A DNA stretch of 64,000 bases from Diadema setosum. Its lineage: Eukaryota; Echinodermata; Echinoidea; Diadematoida; Diadematidae. Position 1 is the stretch's first letter. Every line of letters starts with the position of its first letter. The notes beneath the pieces were generated by a model. It had not been told where the DNA came from and searched no databases. It was given only the letters and a program-made list of their open reading frames with translations. Location: positions 5,339,544 through 5,403,543 of the forward strand of contig CM067070.1 of assembly GCA_033980235.1 (NCBI GenBank), given 5' to 3'. Below, one piece after another: positions 23,662-34,339 of the stretch. Position numbers and translations under genes: made by a program.

Positions 23662-23824
23662 GATCTAAATTGCCGTTCACGATACATATTTAAGCAAAAA
23701 TATAGGATTACACGCAGCAGCTGCCGTCATTGCGTTTCCGTGTAATTCTTCAAGTCTGTGTTGCATAATGGTCTTTCATGTGATCGAGGTCTGGGTGTGT
23801 GTTTGGTGGCGTGAAGTCGACTGC

Positions 23825-26172
23825 TTACATGCCCTCTCCGCCGGCAGCTCCTAGATATTGAGAAGACACATACAGGAAAAAAAAAAATGTAAGCGAAACG
23901 TTACAAAACAGCCTCGTCATGCCTTATCAACATACTTCACTACAGCATATGATTCCCTTGCTTTTTTTTTGTGCAAATGAATTACCTTTTAACAAGCTAA
24001 CAAAACAAAGTAGAAGAACATCCAGCACAAATATTCATATCTAATTTCAAATGAACTTCAGTTAATAATAAAAAGGATGAAACGTAAAGATCTCCCAATG
24101 TAGTTCAACATAAAGGAGAAATATGATATCCGTTGTCCAAAGGTCAAGATAATAAGGACATGATCACTGAAATATTACCTTCCAAAGAAATCTTAGCCCA
24201 GTTAGGGTGAGATGAAGAAACAATATAGGAAGAAGAAGGAAGAGGAGGCCTAAAGGAAGAAAAAAAAAACATAAGTAGAGGGAAAAAGAAGAAACATATG
24301 AAGAATGTGAAGAAGAAGAAGAAGAAGAAAAAGAAGAAGAAAACAGCTTACCTGAGCAGAAGGCGAACTTGCCTCCTCGTCGGCTGCACCAGCAGGTCTG
24401 GTCCTCGTTCAGCTGGGTGGCACACGCTATCGAAAATATCCAAAGTCCAAGATGATAGACTTTATGATATCTTTGACTATCCATAGTTAAATGGCCCTGC
24501 CTTCCGAAACTTTGCAGGCGCATCTCTAAGAGAATCTGGTAATAGTTTTTGTTTGTGGTCTTTCTTGCACAAGTACGCAATCATAATCATATTCACTGTA
24601 AGGAATTCGCAACTTCTAGAAATTTAAATCGAGTTCTTACTTTCTATGTACAGATTGTGATTTAAAGCTTTTTTTTTCAAGGATCTTGAGAAAATTGAAC
24701 ATCTCGTAACAAATTCTCAACTACTCTATCGTCACTGGTTGTGATATTCCTGCTCTGTCAATTTTTAAGGCATTTGGCCTTGGCGTAACCATGTAAGATG
24801 ATCTTAGTATGAAAACACACCTTAAAGGGACTGTACAGTACTGGTTGAGGTGGGGATTCATGTTTTGAACATTCTTAAGTGAGATAATGAGAAACCTCTT
24901 ATATGAAATATGAAAGAGCATGTAATTTCAAGAAGGATTCAACGTTTATTTGACGAAAATTGGTTTTCAAATGGCTGAGATATCCAAAAAAGTGAATAAT
25001 AAAAGGCGACAGGCCACAACTTTATTAGGATCTCTTTGTTTCACCTTGTTTTTGGATATCTCAGCCATTTCAAAACCGATTTTCATCACATAAACTTTTG
25101 ATACCCCTTAGAATTGCATGCTCTTTGACATCTCATAGAGTGGTTTCTGAATATCTCCCAAAACGTTTAAAGCTAAATCCTCACCTCGACCAGAACTGTA
25201 TACACCCTTTAATATTGACATTATGTAAATCGGCAGCTCTGTGTTTATAAAACTATTATAGAGAAACTGGAGAATGCGTTTATTTTAGTCATTATTTTGG
25301 AAAATGATAATGGTTTGCTCATTAAGTTCCGGAATCTCAACTCACAGCAGGACTCGAACAAAAAACGAAATTCAGCCGCAAGGCTTGTAACTTGCAAAAG
25401 GCAATCGATCACAAAACTTCTAATATTTATATTCTTCATTAGGTGCCGATAAAGACCAGTATGAACTTTAAGATTTGACAATTGTATTCTTGATTGGAAA
25501 TGCCCCCGCATATTTCAGATAACTCTCAATCTATATCATCCATTTTAACTACATTCAACGTTAAAGAATCTCCCTTTTGAAATAAATGTGACATCCAAAA
25601 CATTTGATGAATAAAATGGGAATTTTCGAAAACGGCACCATCACTATGAAAAACTATCGAACTTTCGATGAATTTAGATTTAGTTTAAGAACTAATCTTT
25701 TGATAATTTTTGATTATGTTATTATCCGAATATTGAACTGTTTCAATACAATTTCTGTTTCCATGTTCACGCATTAAGATTATTGTATGTTACTATGCGT
25801 TTCTCCAAGAAATGAAATCATTATTATTACTATTATTATTTGTATATATTTTATCTCCTATGGCGACCAGGGATGACACCTCATTGCGCTTTGTATCCAG
25901 TGGAAAAGGCGCTTTAAAAATATCAACTATAATTATCATTACTATTATATGAGATTTCTGCAAAGCATTCTAAGAAGGATGGAGAGAAAACAGTGTTGGC
26001 ATGGAAACTCACGCTTGTACTTCCTCATGCTTTGTCCTCTCTTCGATGAGAGGAAGTAATCCTGGAGGACCGCGTCTCTCTTGATGAAGGCGAGGTCGGC
26101 TTGGAGCTCCTCCTCCGTCTCGAAGGCCATGGCGACCACGCAGAGAGCCATGAGAACAAAGAGGGTCTTCAT
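23825..26172 (-). CDS. Gene C: secreted four-cysteine peptide precursor, 86 aa
   Basis: Coding exons, in transcript order, are 26,172-26,013, 24,426-24,352 and 23,850-23,825; exon 2 starts at 26,187 after TGTCAG. The signal peptide is shorter and different (MKTLFVLMALCVVAMA), and the propiece is FETEEELQADLAFI. KR sites at 31-32 and 44-45 enclose RD-type spacer DAVLQDYFLSS. The mature peptide starts GQSMRKYKP, and its cysteine exon encodes exactly the same 25 residues as gene A's; the tail is GAAGGEGM. At DNA level the cysteine exon differs from gene A at one base of 75, while exon 2 is strongly diverged. The donor of exon 3 is followed by a purine/pyrimidine simple repeat. Antimicrobial function is inferred only. 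Confidence 0.87.
24822..25212. mobile_element. Family-3 palindromic element in gene C intron 2
   Basis: The ends are inverse: TTAAAGGGACTGTACAGTA on the left, and ACTGTATACACCCTTTAA on the right. The arms extend inward through AACATGA-type words to GGCTGAGATATCC/GGATATCTCAGCC near the centre, so nearly the whole element is a hairpin. The TTAA-type ends recall piggyBac-like MITEs, but this is not established. A half copy lies near 56.6 kb. Confidence 0.75.
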
Positions 26173-26214
26173 CTTGGATGAGATGTTCTGACAGGAAAAG
26201 AGCAAACAGTTCAC

Positions 26215-26730
26215 TGACATTATAACGAACGCGGTTATTGCAAGATTCTCGTCATAACGAAGTAAGCATTCAGGTCTAAAAGTATCCTCCATAATATATT
26301 AGCATACTTTGTTGTTCGGCTATAACAAAATCCTCGTTACAAAGAAGTATACACTCCAAATTATAATCTATTATCTTTAACCTTACTTTATTTGTTCGGT
26401 TATGACCACATTTCAATATAAAGAAATATTTACATGTACATACCTTACTATTACGTTATAACAAAATCCTCATTACAACGAAGTAAATAACCCGATCCCA
26501 AAATTATAATCTATATATCTTTAAAACTTTTAATAGTGGTTCGGTTATGATCAAATTTCGAAATAACGAAATCTTCACATAATATAATGCTAGGTTGTAA
26601 TAAAATCCTCGTTACAACGAATTTACCATTCCGATCCTGAAATTATAATCTAGATATCATCTTTACATACTATATTTTGTTCGGTTATAACCAAGTTTCG
26701 TTATAACTAAGGATACAGACCGTTCCTAGG
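26215..26730. repeat. Tandem repeat in gene C intron 1, period about 130-140 bp
   Basis: Four to five degenerate units carry GTTCGGTTATAAC, AAATCCTCGTTACAACGAA and CCGATCC..AAATTATAATCTA. The array starts within 30 bp of the exon 2 acceptor. Confidence 0.7.
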
Positions 26731-27212
26731 ACTTCGTTTTTTTTTTTTTTTTAATGGGAGTCGCCTGTTTATGCAACGAATGCTGCCTGTACTATTTATT
26801 CTCGGCATGTTGATTATTGGTGACGTTCGTATAGTTCGGTAACCTCATCTCAATTTTTACACGAGAAAGTTATGAAAAGAACAAAGCAAAAATGTAAAAA
26901 AATAGGTCTTTTTTTCTGATAAAATGCCTTCCCGTCTTCGTCAATCGTTGAATGATATACCTTATTTTAAATAATTCTAAAACAGCTCTTTCCTGTCAAC
27001 CCTCTTTCTCCTTTCCATAATTGCAAATATTATAGACATGACTTCTATACAGGCTGCAGTGATAGACGAATAAATTCACTTGTCAGTCTATTTATAAACA
27101 CTCAGAGTGGCCGTGCTATCCTTTCCTAGGTTTGAAAACAGGTGTAACCCTAATTGGTCCATTCATTTTGCCGCTACAATAAACCTGGAGAGTATAAGAC
27201 CAATGCACTTAC

Positions 27213-27303
27213 GATTTGTGAAGAGGCAGAAAACTTTGGTGACTTGGTGGCTGTGTAGATGGGTTGTATTGCAATGACAGACATGCTTTTGGCCGCTTTT
27301 ATA
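27213..27303 (-). promoter_or_regulatory. Gene C core promoter and non-coding exon 1
   Basis: A minus-strand TATA box (TATAAAAG, 27,303-27,296) is followed by an ATG-free leader ending CACAAATC at 27,213 and donor GTAAGT. The start site is estimated near 27,271. Confidence 0.75.
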
Positions 27304-27304
27304 G

Positions 27305-28190
27305 AATCGGGGAAGTAGGATGGAACTCTGTCATGGAAATCAACCACAGCACTGACATTGACTGACGTCATTTAATTTGTTTCCACTGCCACGGTTTTGG
27401 AAGTCGTTTAAATCTCATTTGATTTGTTGACGATATGGTAATATCTTCACGCCTTTGATTTTTTTTTTTTTGGTTTTCTGGTGTCCCATTAAGTAGCAAT
27501 CAACGCCCCCTCGAAAGAAGGTCACCATTTTCACCATCACATCTGAAATATAAATTACTCTCAACATTATTATCATCATCATCTTCATCATCATCATTGG
27601 TATTTTGTTCATATTGTAACGAATGTGAGGCTCTGACCATCTGCTAGTTTATTGGCAGATACTTCTCGTTAACACACATGATCGACATGAGTTGTTTCAG
27701 GACTTGCCTAAATGCATGACAGGAAGTCTCGTCCTAAGATTCAAGAAGTCTTACAACTGTAGATGCAAGAATTAAGTTCCTTGATTTGTCAGAGCAATCG
27801 CTATTTATACCACAATGCTTAATGTATTTCTTTAAACTTACAAAAGTATTCGGGCGATTCAAATTATGTGGAAGCTATAAGAAACATAGCATATTTGGGT
27901 GCATAGCTTGATTTAGGGTAAAACATAGAATTCTTCAGTGGCAGGACTATACACAACATGTAATTCGAGGAATGGTCAGAATTTACGGAATATGCAAGGA
28001 ACGTGTACTGAATTAGAGATTCAGGCTAGAGCGGAAAACCACTTGTTTTGGAATGTGCCTTGCCCGGTACTTTAAGAGGTAGAGTTATGACAAAAATCCT
28101 AAAACTTTTAGGACGAAGGCCGGAAAGAGGAGAAACCCTGGCAAAGTGTCAACATGGAGGGGTGTGCTTGGCACGTGTGGAATGTAAACA
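27305..28190. other. Intergenic sequence upstream of gene C
   Basis: No gene is recognised. It contains an AT-rich region with a short (ATC)n tract near 27,570-27,600. Confidence 0.5.
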
Positions 28191-28194
28191 TGGA

Positions 28195-28970
28195 CCCAAC
28201 GAGAATTAAATTTGTCAAATAAGTTGTCTTTGAATATCCAAAAAACAAAATATATGCTTTTTAATAACACTTTAGATAATTTGAATATAGACATTTGTTT
28301 TGGTGACGCTGTCTTAGAAAGTGTTCCCATATAAAGTTTGTCGGTATTACAGTAACGATAATAAACTCTCTTGGAAATTTCATATTGATAATGTCAGCAA
28401 GAAAATTTCACGTAATATAGGTGTTATCAATAGAGTAAAATTTTCCATTCCTCAACATTCCTTGTTTACATTGTATTCATCTTTGATATTACCGTATTTA
28501 AATTATGGAATTTTGGTATGGGGAAATACGCATCAACTATTGTTGGATAGGGTTCTACTGTTGCAAAAAAAAAAAAGGCTCTTCGCATTATTTGTGACAC
28601 CGTTCCATATTCTCATACAGATCCTTCGTTCTTTAATAAGATCCTGAAAATTAAAGATTCGTTTTCATTAAAAATGGGGCAATTTATGTATACATACTTA
28701 TAATAATAATTATATTTTGCCTCCCGTTAATTTTTTAGCTCTATGTTTATGCGTAACCGAACATGCATAGATATTCAACTAGACAGTGAAATGAATTTCA
28801 TTTACCTCTGTTAAGAACCTTGCTAGCTCAGGAGACTTTTATCTATGTAGGTCCAAAATTCTGGAACTCCCTTCCCATGGGTATAAAAATGCACCTTCAT
28901 TGAATTCTTTTAAAAAGAGATTGAAAATGTTTCTTTTGAAGTCTTATAATGTAACCGAATGAATTTAATT
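28195..28970 (+). pseudogene. Decayed LINE reverse transcriptase, C-terminal part
   Basis: Broken frames read NKLSLNIQKTKYMLF, then after a frameshift DNKLSWKFHIDNVSKKI, SLILPYLNYGILVWGN and LLLQKK, then LRIICDTVPYSHTDP, and finally GPKFWNSLPMGIK with KKRLKMFLL. These are the conserved C-terminal segments of CR1/jockey-type non-LTR reverse transcriptases. At least two frameshifts and several stops show the copy is dead. The upstream RT core and endonuclease are absent, as in 5'-truncated insertions. Confidence 0.85.
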
Positions 28971-29613
28971 TTGTAATGTATTTCGTAAGCACGATATTGT
29001 CTTCTCTTCTTTCACTATAGGCTGCGTTCTCATGAGGCATAGATAATCTTTACTGCGTGCTAGTATTGTATACGTGCTCTCGTCCCCACAGTTACAATCT
29101 CTTCCGCTGGAAAGCAGCTTGACAATGTATCACTTTCGAAGACGCTTGGCTAATTGTCTCTGTGGGCTTTCGCCCTTGGTGATTGCATCAAAATTATTTA
29201 ATCTTTTCTTCCCCCCCCCCTCTCTCTCTCTCTCTCCCTCTTTACCCTGTTTTTTGTTCCCTCTTTTCACACTTTTGCTTTTTTTCCTCTCTATTCCCGA
29301 CCTCCCCAGTTTCCCGCACTCTTTGTAGTTGTAACCTTTTCATCCCCTTATTTCCCGCTTTCCTTCAGAGGTAACCACATGATACAAGCCTAGTCTTTTG
29401 AGTGGGTACCTCCACTTTTTTTTTTTTTTTTTTTTGCAGAGTGTATATAAAATGTATGTATCTTTTTTGTACTGATCATGTAGATATGAACATTTTGTTA
29501 ATCCTGTCTGGTTATTTATATCTTGTTACTCCCATGTCAAACTCATAATATTGTTTCTTGTACATTCTGTTGGAAAGAAAAAGTGAAAATAAAGTTTGAA
29601 TTTGAATTTGAAT
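28971..29613 (+). repeat. 3' untranslated tail of the LINE copy
   Basis: Non-coding pyrimidine-rich sequence follows the RT remnant and ends AAAATAAAGTTTGAATTTGAATTTGAA. This TTTGAA simple-repeat tail before a T run is typical of non-LTR retrotransposon 3' ends. Confidence 0.6.
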
Positions 29614-30174
29614 TATTATTTTTTTTTTTTTTTTTTTTTTTACCGGCAATCTGCTAACCATACGACAGAGAAGATGGAAGGAGATTTAATGTCTTAATTT
29701 TGTTCTGAACTCAACCTTGTACTTACCCCTCTGGGTATGTAAGTGTATGTATATTATTCATACACAAGCTAATGCACAGACGCACAGACACAGACACAGA
29801 CACACACTCATATATATCTGTATACATATACAATCTATACAACATCCTACATTACTTACATGACATGTTTGTATATAAAAAAAAATGATTTTCAATTCAT
29901 TACAGCCTGTGAATGATTGCGTTAGTGTGTTTGCATGTGTTTCTTCCTCCTAGACAACGGTCAATTATGTTATCTTTAGAATAGATGCAAAGTTTATTTT
30001 TTTTTAATGAAAGAAACTTGATGAAACCGTCAAACCATCGATTAGTCACGTGACCTCCAGTAAACACGCTTATACTCACACACACACACGCACACACACG
30101 TGAAAGTGTATGTTCAAAGTTCTCAAAATGAAAAAAAAAATCGTATTCCACTGATAATGCTCTGTGGGTGCAGA

Positions 30175-30180
30175 TTTATT
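30175..30180 (-). terminator. Gene D polyadenylation signal
   Basis: Minus-strand AATAAA about 285 bp after the gene D stop codon. A GATAAA variant lies closer, near 30,350. Confidence 0.5.
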
Positions 30181-30464
30181 GCAGCAAATTAACAGTGCGA
30201 TTAGCATGAATCTATATTAATAGGAAATGCACTAAAACAATACAAGTGGCGACAGTGATAAAAAACATACAAACAAACATAAACATGAAGTAAACGAAAC
30301 AAGATTCGTCAAAATGAAGTAGACCTGATTTGAAAGCTTTCGTTGATGGTATTTATCAGAGGAATAAGCGAGCGTCGAGAGCGTTTCATGTCGACCAATC
30401 AGCCGGCCCATTACGGCGAGGCGCTGGGTTGACATCTGGCGTCATGGCGCAACATCTACGTCTT

Positions 30465-33165
30465 CTATATTTCTCCAAGCGCTTGCCCTGAAAAAAAAAC
30501 ACAACAAAAAACAAAAAAGATAAAGGAACGAATGGTGCGTGAGATATTAACTCTCATAATGTTGCAGGTAAAGGGCAACCCTGATCTACGCGATGATATC
30601 CGTTGACAGTGACCGAAGAAGATCTAGAGCAACATTAACTTTAACAAAACCTTTACACACAAGAACACTCTATACGTTCAATTTCAAAATACAGAGGTTG
30701 TAGCGCGTGAATTTATCTCTCGATAAACGAGTTTAGGTAGTGATCGCTGCTTCAAGCGGCAGGAAGCGGATCGAAAACAACAAAGAGAATTGAAAAAAAG
30801 ATATCATTTAGTGGGGTGAAGGTTCGGTTACAGCTCGTTATTCCGAAGGTTCGTTATTCCGAAGGCTCTTCAGTCCGAAGATTCGTTATTCCAAAGGTTC
30901 GTTTTTCCGAATTTCATTTTCGGATGAACAAATCTTCGGAATAACGAACCTTCGGAATAACGCCACAAATGTTCGGATTAACGAACCCTTTAATATTTTC
31001 TGATTAACGAAGCTCTAGGTATAGGGAATTTGTGTGTTTCGGATTAACGAACCTTCGGAAACACGAACCTTCGGAATATCGAACCTTCGGAATAACGAAC
31101 AGCACCCGAAGGTTCAGGTGCGAGTTTCTTCACTTTGTCTCCCTCTATAAATAATTTGTTAGGATCGCAACTGCTGATCTGTAAATTAACAAACATGTCG
31201 GAAAAAAGGAACCAGTGGGACTCGAACCTGTCATCTAGTGCGATCTTAACAAATTTAATTTATGGAGGGAGACAAGTGAAGAAACTCGCACCTGAACAGA
31301 GGTAAGTATCATACTGCTTTTCACAAGACGGCTAAGTTCACACATTAAGCGCATGATTTACCATTTGCAGATGAAACAAGACCAAACGTCAGTGTTTTAA
31401 AATAGTTCTAAAATGTGAGTTAACGATAGAAATAACCACTGTAAAAACCGAATCCGTATTGTTAAATACACAAAATGTGAACAATAGTTATAATAGAAAT
31501 CCTTGCAGACTAAACTGTCTACAGTTACGGTTTATTTAGAAAAAACACTGATATCCCCTTATATTTAAGGCTTTATGGAGAAAGTTTTATCTGGTAGGAT
31601 GTATTGTGATATAACAGACCTACACTAAATTATGCATCGAATGTAATATTTTGAAAATTGTTGAAATCACTGCTCCCAAAGGTAAAGTTGGGAGATTATA
31701 TTAAAGACGCGTGATATGGAGGTGAACCAAAAAGCTCAGAAGATATTTAGTCCGTGAAAAAAAAAAAAAGGATTGGAGAAGGACGAAGGGGAAGAAGAAT
31801 GGGAAAGAGAGAAAGAGAGAGAGAGAGAGAGAGAGGGACTCGCGAGTACTAGAACAGAAGGGTGAGGAAGATCAAGGTAACGAATCATTAAAATAAACAG
31901 ACTGAGAAAAAGAGGCTAAAAAGAGGGAGAGAGAACAATGCTCTAGAGAAGCTTGAGAAGGAAATGAAGGAGAAGGTCTGAAATGAGGAATATAAGGAAG
32001 AGGAGAATATCTAGGAATCTGTCATGTTACAGGACACCCACCTGTGCAGAAGATGAATTTACCGCTCCGTCTAGAACACCAGCATTCTTGATCCGCATTG
32101 GCCTGAACTGGGCATACTGAGGGGATAGAGTCAAATATTCGCATTCTATATTAGTGCAAATTAATGATGAAAGACATTTCCGTTTAATACTTCGGAGATT
32201 AAAACACATGATATATCTATTTCATGAATGGATTGATTTATCCTTCACAAAGATGTCGGCATTTTCAGAAATTTTTACATGTATGATGCTTTCAAGCAGA
32301 AACAGAATGCAGAAATTATCTTTTGCTTTTGAGGTTTCAACAGATGTAACAAACTATTCAAAACCAGACAGGAGAAATAATGCACTGGTTTATAAATGAG
32401 AACAGTTTATAAAAACGACAAAAAAAAAAAAAAAAGGTTAACCCTACAGTGGCATTCGCTTTGCTTAATGTTTGTTCTATCATGTGCAGTGTGTGCAAAA
32501 TGAGTGGGAGATGTGCGTGTGTTTGCGTGTTCCAGGACGGTGCTCCAAGTTGCGCCCTGTGGCTGAAGAGACACCACAGGTACATTAAGAACGGAGAGAA
32601 AACAGCTGCGACAAAACTGGCGATTTGCCATAGGTAGAAAAAACAAACAAACCCAACACCCCCCCCCCCCCGTAATGTCATGAAGTAGCATAATGCGTGG
32701 ACAATTTTCTTCACAAGGTGACAGGCCTATCTTATGAAAAGTAATGCCTACAGAGACATACTATTATCAGTTACTGTGTGTACACACTCCGAACGATTTC
32801 TAATGTCATAGCATGTAACACTGCAATCTTGACAGTCTTCATCAAATACGTGTGAGATCAATTATTAGTACCAGGGAAAACGTTAAAACGGACTTCTTAT
32901 TTTCAAGGATTAATGAGTTATTACCGCGTGTAACTGTCACTGTTACCACTCTCTTATGTAGGCCCTATTTATTGCACTCACGTTTGTATTTCCTCATTCT
33001 CCTTCCCCTCTTCTCGGCCAGAAAGAAATCTTGCATCACCGGGTCCCTCTTGATAAACTCCATGTCGGCGGCGACCTCGGCCTCGTCGAAGTTTTCGGCG
33101 AGATCGACTGCCGATGCGACGACGACGAAGAGAGCTACGAAAGCGATCAAGATCTTTGATGCCAT
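30465..33165 (-). CDS. Gene D: secreted four-cysteine peptide precursor, 93 aa
   Basis: Coding exons are 33,165-32,982, 32,116-32,042 and 30,487-30,465; exon 2 starts at 33,175 after TTACAG. The signal peptide ends VVASA. The acidic propiece (VDLAENFDEAEVAAD) is the longest with gene E's. KR at 39-40 and 52-53 enclose DPVMQDFFLAE. The mature peptide begins GRRMRKYK, then Leu (CTA across the intron) where the paralogs have Pro, C-x9-C-W-C-x9-C with SRRSGK in the last loop, and a short tail GQALGEI. It is the most basic N-terminus of the set. Intron 3 contains three inverted-repeat structures and intron 2 a poly-A/C block. The small last exon is supported by a strong acceptor, correct phase and resemblance to the other tails. 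Confidence 0.83.
30836..31100. repeat. Palindromic array of GTTCGTTATTCCGAAG units
   Basis: About four to five 15-16 bp units read TTCGTTATTCCGAAG in the left part (30,836-30,915). About eight read inversely (CTTCGGAATAACGAA and variants) in the right part (30,930-31,100). The whole could fold into one long hairpin inside gene D intron 3. The unit itself is nearly self-complementary at its TTCGGAA-like core. Confidence 0.85.
31112..31297. mobile_element. Palindrome with a tRNA-like loop (copy 1)
   Basis: The arms are 31,112-31,169 and 31,239-31,297, sharing GTTCAGGTGCGAGTTTCTTC and, inward, the TGTTAGGATCGCA/TGCGATCTTAACA pair. The loop, read on the minus strand, holds a Pol III B-box-like GGTTCGAGTCCC (about 31,227-31,216) followed by TTTTTT. 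A full tRNA fold is not present. It lies in gene D intron 3, next to the TTCGTTATTCCGAAG array. Confidence 0.7.
31345..31690 (-). mobile_element. Family-2 inverted-repeat element, copy 2
   Basis: The reverse orientation of the family seen near 20.1 kb. It shares TAGTTCTAAAATGTGAGTTA, CTACAGTTACGGTTTATT and GGTAGGATGT and ends CCCAAAGGTAAA. It lies in gene D intron 3. Confidence 0.75.
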
Positions 33166-33257
33166 TCTGTGCGTTCTGTAATGAAGGGGGTAAATAAGTC
33201 AATGAACTCTGGTAAAGCATTGAAAACAGAAAGACAGGATAACTCCGTAAACGAGGT

Positions 33258-33630
33258 TTAAAGGTCCTGTTTACCTTTGGTAGCAGTAATTTTTATGTTC
33301 AAGACATCACATTTGATGCATATGTGTAGGTCTGATATATCACAAAACATCCTACCATTATTATTATCATTTTTTTTTTGTGCAATTAAGCCTAAAATAT
33401 GAGAAGATATCTCTGTTTTTCTCAATGAACCATAACTGCAGACGCTTTAGTCTGGAAACTATTTTTTGTTCACATTTTGTGTATTAAACAATTCGCAGCA
33501 TCGATTATAAATGGGTTCAAAATACTATCTTTACAGTGGTTGTTTCTATCTCTAACTCACATTTTAGAATATTTTATGGCACTGATACCGGGTTTTTGTT
33601 TCCTCTGAAAATAGTGTATAATGCCTTTAA
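33258..33630 (+). mobile_element. Family-2 inverted-repeat element, copy 3
   Basis: Starts TTTAAAGGTCCTGTTTACC and ends GTATAATGCCTTTAA. It lies in gene D intron 1, about 80 bp upstream of exon 2, and is inverted relative to copy 2, so the pair brackets exons 2 and 3. Confidence 0.8.
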
Positions 33631-34232
33631 CGTCAGACACTTCTATGAACATACATTATGTTGATATTGTTGATGATAATGCTAAAATAATATAGTTTTC
33701 TTGAGCAAGGTTAGTTTCTTAACTTTTGACACTGTTCTACCAGAGGGTATTGCCATTATTTTCCGACTGAAAGTCAGGAGTGTAATTCAACATCAAACTA
33801 TTACGTAGTGCCACAGTGCCCCTGATTCATAAATGATTCTAAGACTTGTGAAAATTAGGGTTTTTTAATGTTGCTATCAGGCTGCAAAAATGAGAACTAT
33901 TTTGAGGCACATGTCAAACCTTCTTAAACGGTTCTTTCTTTACAAATGTTATAAAAATATAATCTTATAAAGTAATAGGGAAAAAGTAATGAGAGAGTAC
34001 AGATGATTTCATATTTATTCAAATCAAAGCTAAATGTTTTTTTTTCCTTTTTTATATACTACATCTACATCTAATCTGAGACATACTTAAAAACTTAATA
34101 TAAGTTGACAATTTTGGTTTTTTGTGCTGACAAATACAGAGACGTATAACTTGCTTGTATACTGCTTGATTTACTCACGAAAATCATGCCTTTCAGCAAA
34201 AAAAACAAACAAACAAACAAAACAAAACTTAC

Positions 34233-34336
34233 CGTTTGATGTCGTACAGCAAAGACTGTCAGTGAGTATAGTTGATCCGATATGTCGAACTTTACTGAAG
34301 TGTTGACTTGGGAATCATCCTGCTACCATTTATATA
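34233..34336 (-). promoter_or_regulatory. Gene D core promoter and non-coding exon 1
   Basis: A minus-strand TATA box (TATATAAA, 34,336-34,329), then an ATG-free leader ending ATCAAACG at 34,233 and donor GTAAGT. A perfect STAT/GAS-type word TTCCCGGAA lies at 34,431-34,439, about 100 bp upstream. The regulatory meaning is speculative. Confidence 0.7.
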
Positions 34337-34339
34337 CGA

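Noticed and set aside
28321..28647. Functional gene of about 108 codons
   Set aside because: It is one surviving frame of a frameshifted LINE reverse transcriptase remnant.
30836..31100. CRISPR-like repeat array
   Set aside because: Repeats are near-contiguous, degenerate and in both orientations, without unique spacers, and the genome is animal.
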